Position numbers and translations under genes: made by a program
NCBI RefSeq assembly: GCF_032884065.1
Contig: NC_088872.1
Span: 2,852,001 to 2,916,000, forward strand
Source: Artemia franciscana
Lineage: Eukaryota; Arthropoda; Branchiopoda; Anostraca; Artemiidae
Reading direction: 5' to 3'
Length of the DNA stretch: 64,000 bases
Part shown: piece after piece, positions 11,036 through 64,000 of the stretch
How positions within the stretch are numbered: position 1 is the first letter of the stretch
Layout: each line of letters starts with the position of its first letter
Notes under the pieces: model-generated
Database searches by the model: none
Told to the model about the DNA's origin: nothing
Seen by the model: the letters and a program-made list of their open reading frames with translations, nothing else

Positions 11036-12469
11036 AAATATGCATTTTTCATCAGTGGATTTTCAAGCATGGGTTGATAGAAAAAGTTATATTTGATGCT
11101 CTGGCTTAAGTAAATCTGATATAGGAAAGAAAAATAACAAGGGTAATTTTACATGAGAGGGTGTGGGAAGGGGGTTTGCAGGCATGATTTGAAAATGTCA
11201 AGAAATTAAATTAAAAAAACAGTCTTTTCGACGGAAAGTAAGGAGCAACAATAAAACTTAGAACGAAAAGAAATTGTTCCGTATATGAATTTTTTGTCCG
11301 TATAACCAATCTTTGTCTGAAATCTTTTTATAAACGACATGTTTGCACAATAAGCTCCTATCAGACTTAAAACTTATTCACGGTTAAGTAGCCGTAGATG
11401 GTGAAAAAGTGCTATGTCCTGCCACGCTGGCAATATAAATTATGTACAATATCTCAAAAATGGCTTAGGGTATTAAATTGAAACTTATCACCTTTTTAAT
11501 TTCAGGCAGTTAAGATACCTCAATAAAATTTTTATAGCCAAGGAAAACTCAGTCAGGAAACAAATCTAATTGAATTGATTCTTGGCTTCATGTTTTATTT
11601 ATATTGAAACTCTTTTTAATAAATAAGCTGAAAACGCATTTATCAAAAGCTCTTATAACAAAACATAATAGAATGGGATTCTTATAAGAAAAATTTCAAA
11701 TCACTAAACGTCGTTTTTGTAAAGATTTTACATGATGGGGTTCTAGATAACTTCAGCCCTATAGAAAGCCAAAACTCATGCATATTTTAGATCTACCTGA
11801 ATAATGTGCCCCTCCCTATCAATAAAAGGGCATTGTAAAGCTATTATTAAGGTTATTTGCAAATTTATCTAAGATGTAAATAGTAAGCCAATATCTTAAT
11901 TCTTTAGCGGAAAAACTAAGAATAACTTAGAATGTTCCTTTTACTAACCATTAAAAAACAATACCAAATAAAGATGGAAATAATTTACTGAAACAAAACT
12001 TTTTCTAAAAAGTCGATTATCGAAGGAAAGTAAAGAGCTAAATTGTCCAAAAATGAGCAGAAATAAAGTCATTAATAATTCAAGATTAAAACGAACAGAA
12101 ATAACCAAAAGAAAAGAGAGTAGGGCTTCTACTGCCTTCTAAGCCTTTTAAAAGAACATACTATCATTTGTGGTTTAATGAAAACAAAATAAATTTCAAA
12201 TAATCTCCTTTTTAGTACATTAATAAATCTAAAATTGTTGAAACTTCCAATAATAAATATTCATTGTATATCAAATGAGCAGTCTACTGACATTAGTCCG
12301 TTTCAGTCATCGGGGTTATTACGGCGATTGTCTCACTTATTGTTTTGTTATTAGTGTTCTGATAAATAAAGTTCACACTGTTAAAAATACACACTGTTTT
12401 CAATTAAATACAAATAACATTCAAAGCGTTTAGAGGTTTTTAAGAGGTTGGTTCTTACAAGCCTTGATC
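11036..12469. other. No gene; fragment of a dispersed palindromic repeat
   Basis: About 11205-11290 matches one arm of the palindromic family at 39.7 kb (ACGGAAAGTAAGGAGCAACA ... GTATATGAA). The rest is AT-rich and featureless. 11450-11520 carries a motif (TATCTCAAAAATGGCTTAGG) like those in the following array. Confidence 0.5.
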
Positions 12470-13870
12470 AACCTTAAGGTATAATTTTGCTTAGTAAGAT
12501 TCTAAGAGTTTCCCCAAGATATGCACTGGGAACGACGCGGATACCTGAGTAAATCAACAGACAACACATGCACCCGAGTTTCCAAATTGCCTGAAATTTC
12601 TCTGGAATGACTAGGGGTCTCAACTTGAAACTTTCAGGAAGCATTTGGGGGGGGGTCAAGCTGATGTGGAATTTAGAATTTGGGCAGGGGGCAAAGAAAA
12701 ATCATCGACACTATATGCAACCTAGCTTTCAAAATAGTATATCTGCATTAACTTAGAAGCATCTTGGGGGATGAAGTTGAAAATTTCAGGCACTGTTGGT
12801 GAACGGAAATCAGAGGATGGAGCAGGAAACCTTAAAGCTTTCAATTGGGGAGGTAGAGGGACTAATCAATTTTGTTTCTAATCCTGTGGAACTTTTTTGT
12901 GCTATAAGCTCATATGACACATGTAATCTATGAACAGTTGAGAATAACGTAGATCAAAGAGACTGTGTGATGACAAAGCTATTTGAATGGCATATCTATA
13001 ATATCTTGCGAGCAGCTTGGAGCATTACTTGAAAATTCCAGGCAGTCCTGAATGGGTAGGGGATAGGTGTTATTGAATCATGACAGGGATAGAGAGGGTA
13101 AACCTAAATCAAAAGACACTATGTGTCTCAAGTTTATTAAAATACCATATCAAAGATAAATCAGGTTATAAATATACCATATCTGCAATATTTTGGGAAT
13201 AGCACTGGGGATGGAGTGGAATTTTTGGTAGTACGGGAGACGGAAGGGACAGAAGGAATTCAAATTTTGAGTTTTAGGGAGGGGGGGGGGGAACTAAATA
13301 TGTTTTATGTCTGGTCACCCTAGATATTCTTACTCGATAAGATGCAATGATACTTAGAATCTAGTCATGGCAAGGTACCAAGGTAAATGACAATATACTA
13401 TTTGTTGCCAAATTATCAAAATAGCGTATCTGCAGCATCTTGGGACTGGCCTAACAAATTAAATTCAAACTTCACTTTTTTTATTATTTTTTTTTGGGGG
13501 GGGGGTATGCAAACCTTAAATTTTGACTTTAGGGAGGGAAGTGGAAGCTGAAAATGTTTTTTTTCAATTCTGCGTAAGATTTTCGGCACTTTTTGCCCCA
13601 CTTTATAATAGGCATTTTATAATTTCGGCACTTTTTAATAGATTAAAAATCTATAAATGGAAACACACTAAAACTACCCTGGTTAAAAAAATAGTATATC
13701 TACAATTATACCAAGAACGGCATGGGAGATCGAGTTGGAACTTGCAGGAGGTGATGAGGGGGGAGGGGATAAAGTCTTTATCCTGAGAATGTCTTGGAGG
13801 GATGTAATTGAAACTTTCAGGCAGTGTATAGGGCAAGATTAAAAATTGTGTGTTGAAGGGGAGCGTTGGT
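12470..13870. repeat. Degenerate repeat array, irregular units of 150-270 bp
   Basis: A motif of the form TATCTGCA..ATCTTGG.....GGGATG.AGTTGAAA.TTTCAGGCAGT recurs near 12590, 12741, 12990, 13177, 13424, 13694 and 13786. Runs of 8-10 G follow several units (12650, 13278, 13497). No reading frame. It lies inside an RTE-like LINE copy, between its endonuclease and RT parts. Confidence 0.6.
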
Positions 13871-14044
13871 GGCTAAAATATTCTTTCTCTGGTCCATCTA
13901 AATGTTTTTGCAGTACAAGCCTCAAGGGAAATGGAATTTGTTCACATCTTAGTGTCGGGTAAGTCAAAAAACGAAATCTGGTACTAGGTTTTGTGAATAA
14001 CGTATACGAAATAAGTTACTTAATATTATGAATGTGATTTTTTA

Positions 14045-15185
14045 AACAGGGGAAGTACCAAACGATTTTAGGAAAATTTAAGTAAACCACTGTATAAGAA
14101 AGATGATAAGAGTGAGTGTCATTATTACCGAGGCATTAGTCTTGTCTCTGTAGGTAGTAAATTGCTTAGTAATATGATACTTTTTAGACAGAGATAACCT
14201 GTATACAAAGAATTAAGAGAAGAACAGTACGGTCTTAGAAAAGATAGAGGATGTGTCGACCAAATTTTTACTCTTAGATTAATAATTGAGAAGTGCCTTA
14301 GTTGTCAAACACCTTTGGTCTTCAATTTTATAGATTATGAGCAAGTGTTTGATTCTGTTTAAAGAAGAGCTTTAGCAAAGGTCAAATCCTTGTATGGTAT
14401 ACCAGACAAATACACTAAAGTGGTTAGTGCTATGCACGAGAATACCACTGCTGCAGTTAAGGTAGGAAATGAGGTTAGCAGCTATTTTTATATTAAATCG
14501 GGAGTTAAGCAGGGTTTTGTTCTATCCCCCTTAATATGGATCACTTTGATAGACTTTGTCTTAAGGAGCACAGGAAAGGCAATAGGAGACCAAAGAATCA
14601 AATGGGGAGGAAAAACTTTCCTGGAGTTAGATTATGCTGATGATTTAGGCGTCCTAGATGAAAGCGTTAGCAAAAAGAAATAAACTTTTAGAGGTTTTGT
14701 GAGTTCAAGGTGATATAATAGGTTTGAAAATTAATGTTAAGAAAACTAAGTCACTAAGGCTAGGAATAATTGAAGGCGAAAAGGTGATGCTGGGTAGTGA
14801 AAATATTGATCAGGTGGGTATCTTCACTTATCTTGGTAGTATTAATAGTAAAGACGGTGGGAGCAGTAAAGATTTAAGAGTAGAATAGCGAAGGCTCATA
14901 GTGCTTTTTTCCCAGTTAAATAAAAGTTTGGAAGATTAGAAAAATAAGTCTCTAAACCAAGATTAGAATATTGGAAAGTACAGTTATGACAGTGGTTAAT
15001 GTGATTCTGAGGCATGGGCCTTCCGAAAAGCAGATGAAGATTTACCAGATGTTTTCCAGAGAAATTGCCTACGGATTGTTCTGGGTACCCGATTGACTGA
15101 CCGTATTTCAAACAGTAGGATGTACGAAAAATGTACAGGTTCAATCCCGCTTTCTTGGGCAATAATGAAAGCAAGTATTTTCCCT
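14045..15185 (+). pseudogene. RTE-like LINE copy B: reverse transcriptase
   Basis: The plus-strand frame reads GEVPNDFRKI, KDDKSECHYYRGISLVSVGS and EEQYGLRKDRGCVDQIFTLR. It goes on with KSLYGIPDKYTKVVSAMHEN, KSGVKQGFVLSPL, LDYADDLGVLDES (intact YADD) and INVKKTKSLRLGI. The thumb follows as IYTYLGSI-like sequence. This is the BovB/RTE-type RT with the GSI.SKDGGS thumb. Stops at about 14190, 14360 and 14682, plus frameshifts, disable it. It ends near RMYEKCTGSIPLSWAIMKAS. The same family is nearly complete on the minus strand at 49.1-52.3 kb. Confidence 0.85.
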
Positions 15186-15339
15186 AGGTGAATATTTTTG
15201 AAAAAAAGCTAGTGACTAATCTCAGCTGTATCCGTTTGCAGTACTCAAAAATGGTCCAAATTATTCTTATTCTCTTATAGGGCTTTAACTTTTAAGATAG
15301 GTAGACATCAATGAAAAGTTGCTGGGTATGTAGCTTGTA

Positions 15340-15860
15340 ATGTTAAATGAAGCTGAAATAGCTTGCGTACAGGAAGCAAGCCTTATTAAGAATATGAATA
15401 TCAAGATCCCAGAGTATTTTGTTCTCATAAAGAACAGGTCACCTGAGACAAAAAGTGGTGGAGTGGCGTTCCTTATAAAAAAAAAACTCTATTAAACACT
15501 GTGGGATTCATTTTCTGTAGTTATGAAATTATGTTGGTCCTACTTGAGTAAAAATTTGGCACAAATAGCAAGCAAAAGTATATAATTAATCTGTATAACC
15601 GCAATGGTTGAGTTGATGCTTCTGATGTGCTTAATTGTCCTACTAATTCTAATATGCAGGTAGATTTATTCCTACGTGGTGGTTTAAATATCCGCATCCC
15701 TTTTTGGGGCAATATAGTGCAAAGTGAAGCTGGATCTTTCTTGAAAGGCTAATAAAAAAACTTGAAGAAATACAATTACAGCCCTCTCCTCATTAAACTA
15801 AAAAGGACACAAAAGAGAATGTGTCTAGGCTGCTGTGTATCCTCGGGTTGGAGCCGTGTT
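15340..15860 (+). pseudogene. LINE endonuclease relic
   Basis: The plus-strand reading has NEAEIACVQEASLIKNMNIK, then IPEYFVLIKNRSPETKSGGV and AFLIKK. This is the typical APE-type sequence (IxxxQETHL...GGVAFLI). Further on, VDASDVLNCPTNSNMQVD and LFLRGGLNIRIPFWGN follow the layout of the GDFNAHHxxWG segment. Frameshifts near 15485 and a TGA are present. It lies 0.5-1 kb upstream of the UBE2D ATG. Confidence 0.55.
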
Positions 15861-16159
15861 GTTAAATTGAAATGACATTTTACAGTAAAAATGATTAGTT
15901 TTATAAGCAACACAAAAGTACTGTCAAATAACATGGCAAAATATTTAAGTTTGTCTATCTGTTATAATGAAATTATAAACTTGGGATTTAATATCGGTCG
16001 TAACTCACATTATTCTATTCCACGTGTCATAACGTTGTCACCTTTCTTAAATTACTAGCTTCAAAGAAACAATCAGTTTGGATTATATAATTTGTAATTC
16101 ATTGAAAATCAAGACAGTAATTCAGTCTACCAATTATATAGGGCAAATAAACTAGATGA

Positions 16160-16341
16160 CCAATGATAAACGTTATAGGGCTATGGGCAAAATTGATGTT
16201 TCCGCTGACACATTTTACGAAATAACCATAGAGCGATATAAGAAAACGGGGCTTTTATCTCGACTCTGATGTTGTAGAATACATTCCCATTCACTCAGCA
16301 GCTGGAACGCTCCTTGAAAAAAGAAAGATAAATTGTCAGGA
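16160..16341 (+). promoter_or_regulatory. Putative 5' leader / proximal promoter of UBE2D
   Basis: Region directly before the initiator ATG and after the last recognisable LINE relic. No convincing TATA box or initiator could be fixed. CACTCAGCAG near 16293-16302 could be a splice acceptor for an untranslated exon. This is inferred from position only. Confidence 0.25.
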
Positions 16342-60648
<44,307 letters not shown>

Positions 60649-60865
60649 AAAGGGGTTGTGTCCCTGGCTGTCTTTTACTCTGTTTCATCTGGTGTAACTG
60701 ATATCTTTCTTTTCTCCTGTATTTAATAATAGTCTTTTGTTTTAGTTGATAAGAGAGAATTTTGTTTTGTATGTCGGTCATTGTGCCTTTATTTCTAACA
60801 TCGTAAAAACCGTAAAAAAAACAGCGTAATTAAGATTATTAAGATACAATATCTATTATTTTCAT

Positions 60866-61319
60866 TAATGGTCTGTTCAGACGCATGAGAAAACCAATGA
60901 TAAAAAGCGATCAGTACGATGGGAAAAGTGTTCAAACGATAGGTGCAAAATTGTTTCTAAAAACACAGATAACTTATACTTGGTCAGGCCAAGTCTCTAA
61001 GCCAAGTGTATTTTTGCCCAGAATCTTCCTTTTTCGTGTTAGTTTTATACAAAGCATTAGTTTTGGATAAAAACTGATGATTGTGGAAAAGAACCACCAA
61101 ACTGGAATTTTTGCGCGCTTAACAGTTGCCATGCTTTCCACTTTCAAAAATACTTGCTCATTTTTGCTTGGCGACACACGAAAACCCATTTGTATCATAG
61201 GGAAAGAAGAAGAAATTCATAGCCCTAAAACCGATCGGTACTATGAGAAAAAGAGATTGGTTTTCCCATGGTATTGATCGGTTTTTGAGCGTTTCCCCAT
61301 GCGTCTGAACGGGCTATTA
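60866..61319. mobile_element. MITE-like TIR element just downstream of UBE2D stop
   Basis: TAATGGTCTGTTCAGACGCA (60866) and the reverse complement of the right end, TAATAGCCCGTTCAGACGCA (61319), are 22-bp TIRs with 3 mismatches. Subterminal GATCAGTACGATGGGAAAA and TTTTCCCATGGTATTGATC pair as well. 454 bp, non-coding. It lies in the probable 3' UTR. Confidence 0.75.
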
Positions 61320-61473
61320 GAAGAGAAAGTTTAACAAGAACCATTTACGCCACATTTTTGATCAAAGATTGTAAAAACCTAAGCAAAGAAACGACAGGGT
61401 ATAGTTTCTAAGGTGAACAAAAATAGGAATATTGTTACCATGGGAGATGTTTTCTTGAAAACCGGCTTAGAAC

Positions 61474-61690
61474 AAAAAAGAAGCAGAGCTGTAAGATTAG
61501 TTAAAGAGAAAGCTGACTGTTCCTAGCTTTTCAGCTACTCTTTCCATATGAGTTAACTTGTTGGTATTTTGCCGTGTAAAAATTTACTATGAAAAAAGAA
61601 GCAGAGATGTAAGATTAGTTAAAGAGAAAGCTGACTGTTCCTAGCGAATTAACTTGTTGGTATTTTGCCGTGTAAAAATTTACTATGAAG
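61474..61690. repeat. Recent tandem duplication in the 3' UTR
   Basis: Unit 1, 61474-61591 (118 bp); unit 2, 61592-61690. They share GAAGCAGAG(C/A)TGTAAGATTA, AAAGAGAAAGCTGACTGTTC and TTGTTGGTATTTTGCCGTGT almost without change. Unit 2 lacks about 20 bp after CCTAGC. Confidence 0.92.
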
Positions 61691-61734
61691 CTTGCTTGCT
61701 ATCAGTTACAGAAATTTTTTTATGTGGAAGCATG

Positions 61735-61744
61735 AATAAATAAA
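61735..61744 (+). terminator. Overlapping AATAAA poly(A) signals, likely UBE2D 3' end
   Basis: AATAAATAAA contains two AATAAA hexamers, 1.09 kb after the stop codon. This is the first canonical hexamer I noticed downstream of the gene. The UTR would include the MITE and the tandem duplication. Confidence 0.5.
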
Positions 61745-62805
61745 GTTTTTATAGGGAATGTCGTTTCATAAAATATTTTCTCTTGATGTAATGGCTACGC
61801 AAATGAAAAATACTGCCATCTATCTTGATGGACTGCTTTCTGTTGCATTTGTTTAAAGTGTCATTGCTTCTTTGGTCGTTATATTCTTTGTTGTAATGGA
61901 TAATAAGAAATTAAATTGTAGTTATTTTATTATTAACAATTTAAGGGCCCAAAATTATTCTGAAATTAGAAAGGGGATTTTAAACTTTTTTGGCAGCATT
62001 GAAAATTATAAATAATAAACTAATAAATTAGTTCATACCAGAAAAAAGATGTGATACTAATTTGACTATAAACATTGATTATTAGAAATTATATCATACA
62101 TTTCTTGAATTAAACCAAAATATTTGGCTGAGCAGATCTAGCGATCATCTATAGTTAAACGGGACGGATTTTTGTTAAAATAAAAATTCTTTGGAAAGTA
62201 GACATTTAAATGTACTTAAAATAGTTCTACGTTTTGAACGCTTAAAGAACATCTCCATTTGACGGTTTTAAAATCTGTGAGAAACATGCTTCTGCTGTCT
62301 ACTCCAGTGGCCATTTAAAAATCTTGCAGATTTGCGAGGGCTGCCAAATCTTCGCTGGCGAGGAAAAAGCCTAATTACGATACCTACCAGACGCGCAGAC
62401 AGTGATTACAGATATGTTTGTACTCTACTTTTTTCTTTATTCCAAAATCGTAATTCAAGAAACTATCTTTTGTTTATGATAATTTCTCAACGCAATATAG
62501 TGTATCTGGTTATTATTCAACATTTTATTTATGTCCAATTGGGGGCTATATTCTATTAACACTAAGTTTGATTAACTTTCTGCAGACTTGTTTCTGTCGA
62601 AAATGCTCTCCAATGCTCTTTCTGGGAGGTATCACTGTTGTGAATTGTCATACCAAGTTTTTGGCTATAAAGCTGGACAACTGCCCGATTTTGCACTGGA
62701 TTGGCTATAAGAAAATGATCTAATAAAGGTCCTAGAGCCTTAATAGTTGTCTTGACAGCTTTTGACAGAGGAGACCAATTCTTCATACCCTACTTCATAC
62801 TTCAA
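61745..62805. other. Downstream region; no gene recognised
   Basis: AT-rich with no family-like frame. The short frames at 62332-62559 and 62562-62786 carry no known motif. Confidence 0.4.
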
Positions 62806-63300
62806 TTCTTCACCAAGTCTTTGTTTTAATTCAAGATGTCTGTTTTATAAAAATTCTCTCTTTTCTCCATATTTTTTTTGAAGGTAGTGACACCGATTTT
62901 TGTGATGAAAGCAGTGAATAAAAGTTTTTATTACTTTTTTGTATACTCTTTAGCTGTGACGAACCGTCAGTTTGTATACCGTTACACTGTCGGTCTAGTT
63001 ACTCGTTATTATGAGCAACAAGCTTTTGTTTAGATTTCCACATCTTTACTATGGCAGCAAGCTTCGCATATCTCAACGCAGAAGACCAATTTCTTCATAA
63101 ATCTTTGTTTTAAACGAAGTTCTCTGTTAAAGAGAGATCTATGATAAGAGATAAAGATCTCTTTCCACTTTTTTCTGAAGATCGCAATACTGATTTTTTT
63201 TTTCATGAAAGGAGCGAAGTTTTGTATTTTTTTTTTTTTTTGTACAGTCTTTAACTATGATGAACTGTCGATTCTCAAATTCTTACATGTCGGTACGCTT
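62806..63300. repeat. Two-copy diverged tandem repeat, about 300 bp
   Basis: AAGTCTTTGTTTTAATTCAA ... TCTTTAGCTGTGACGAACCG corresponds to AAATCTTTGTTTTAAACGAA ... TCTTTAACTATGATGAACTG. Both end before a (G/A)TCGGT motif. Confidence 0.7.
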
Positions 63301-64000
63301 TGTTGAATATAATTTAATTAGACGAGTTTAGAGCTTGACAATTTTGATAACATAAATGCTGAATACTGATAACATAAAGTCTACAATTCCGAAAAAATGA
63401 CTATCATCAGTGGCTAACTTCTAATTACAGATAATTGCATGGAAAAAATTGTTTCTGGCATAGGATTCTAACGCAAGGCTTCCCATTGACTAGCCTGAGC
63501 TTCCAATCGTAGACTGACATGCATACATGGCGATTTTTCATGACTTTTATTGTGGACTTTGGATGCTCTAGGGCTGGGAGCTGTGGCTCGTCAAACTTGA
63601 GAAACCATGGATTTGACTCCCATACTTGCTGCCACTTTTCCATGTTATTATTTTCAGTTAGTAAATCAATGTCAATGGATTGTTTTAATTACATATATAC
63701 ACTGAGCTCAGTTATGCCTGTGCAGTGCTGGGACCAGTGTATGTTTCCGATTTATTTATTTACCATGTAAAAATATATCTCAAGTTTAATTTCTATTTCA
63801 AGCTATATGATTACTTATTTCTAGAACGCATCTTTTATTTATTTGAATATTAAAATAAGATTCTGCCAAGTTTGAATTGCGCCCTTTTCTTACAAGCTCT
63901 CCTTTGTTGAAATCTGACCTATGCGGGTTGCAGCGGTAGCTAGCAACCTAGTAAGAGACGATCACGTCCTATAGTAAAAAATGAAATAGCCGACAACTCC
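63301..64000. other. No gene recognised
   Basis: AT-rich to the window edge. 63425-63643 on the minus strand is open but shows no recognised motif. Confidence 0.35.

Noticed and set aside
14896..15174. Minus-strand frame opposite the RTE-like RT
   Set aside because: Shadow of the plus-strand RT C-terminal part.

Overview
The window is eukaryotic nuclear DNA: AT-rich, with spliced coding exons, GT-AG introns, long microsatellites and many decayed transposable elements. One host gene is clearly supported. It is a plus-strand ubiquitin-conjugating enzyme E2 of the UBE2D / effete (UbcD1) family. Its 147-codon frame is split over six exons (16342-16365, 30229-30292, 36623-36654, 54497-54574, 58338-58443, 60509-60648). 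The exons join without a frameshift or stop and carry the HPN motif and catalytic Cys85. The protein is of the invertebrate type. The dispersed repeat family at 38.3-40.0 kb, the TIR element at 48 kb and the Helitron ends remind me of brine shrimp (Artemia) genomic sequence. I therefore suggest a crustacean, possibly Artemia, from memory and only with moderate confidence.

Layout. 1-16 kb is upstream, intergenic-looking DNA: a small hAT-like MITE, two different minus-strand non-LTR (LINE) remnants abutting near 3.25 kb, the plus-strand 3' end of a CR1-like LINE, two large foldback elements, an RTE-like LINE whose 5'/endonuclease part (10.4-11.0 kb) and reverse-transcriptase part (14.0-15.2 kb) are separated by 3 kb holding a degenerate repeat array, and a further endonuclease relic. 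Intron 1 (13.9 kb) holds foldback elements, a nearly full-length minus-strand CR1/L2-like LINE (21.2-26.2 kb), a second CR1-like reverse transcriptase remnant and a LINE RNase H tail. Intron 2 (6.3 kb) holds a non-autonomous Helitron inside a (TA)n tract, and a 325-bp (TA)n tract that stops 72 bp before the 32-nt exon 3. Intron 3 (17.8 kb) holds a palindromic repeat family, a ZMYM1/hAT-like transposase-derived gene interrupted by a LINE and then rearranged by a 2-kb inversion, locally duplicated DNA, a TIR element with an internal array of about 290 bp, and a second, almost complete RTE-like LINE. Introns 4 and 5 hold small duplications and a (CT)n tract. The 3' end has a MITE-like element, a recent 118-bp tandem duplication and overlapping AATAAA signals near 61.74 kb.

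Only the E2 enzyme is judged functional. All reverse-transcriptase and transposase-like frames carry stops, frameshifts or truncations. The most unusual structures are the inverted LINE/ZMYM composite, the Helitron with two terminal hairpins and a second internal 5' end, the foldback families, and the repeated occurrence of two-copy tandem duplications of about 80-370 bp. I found no tRNA, rRNA or CRISPR.
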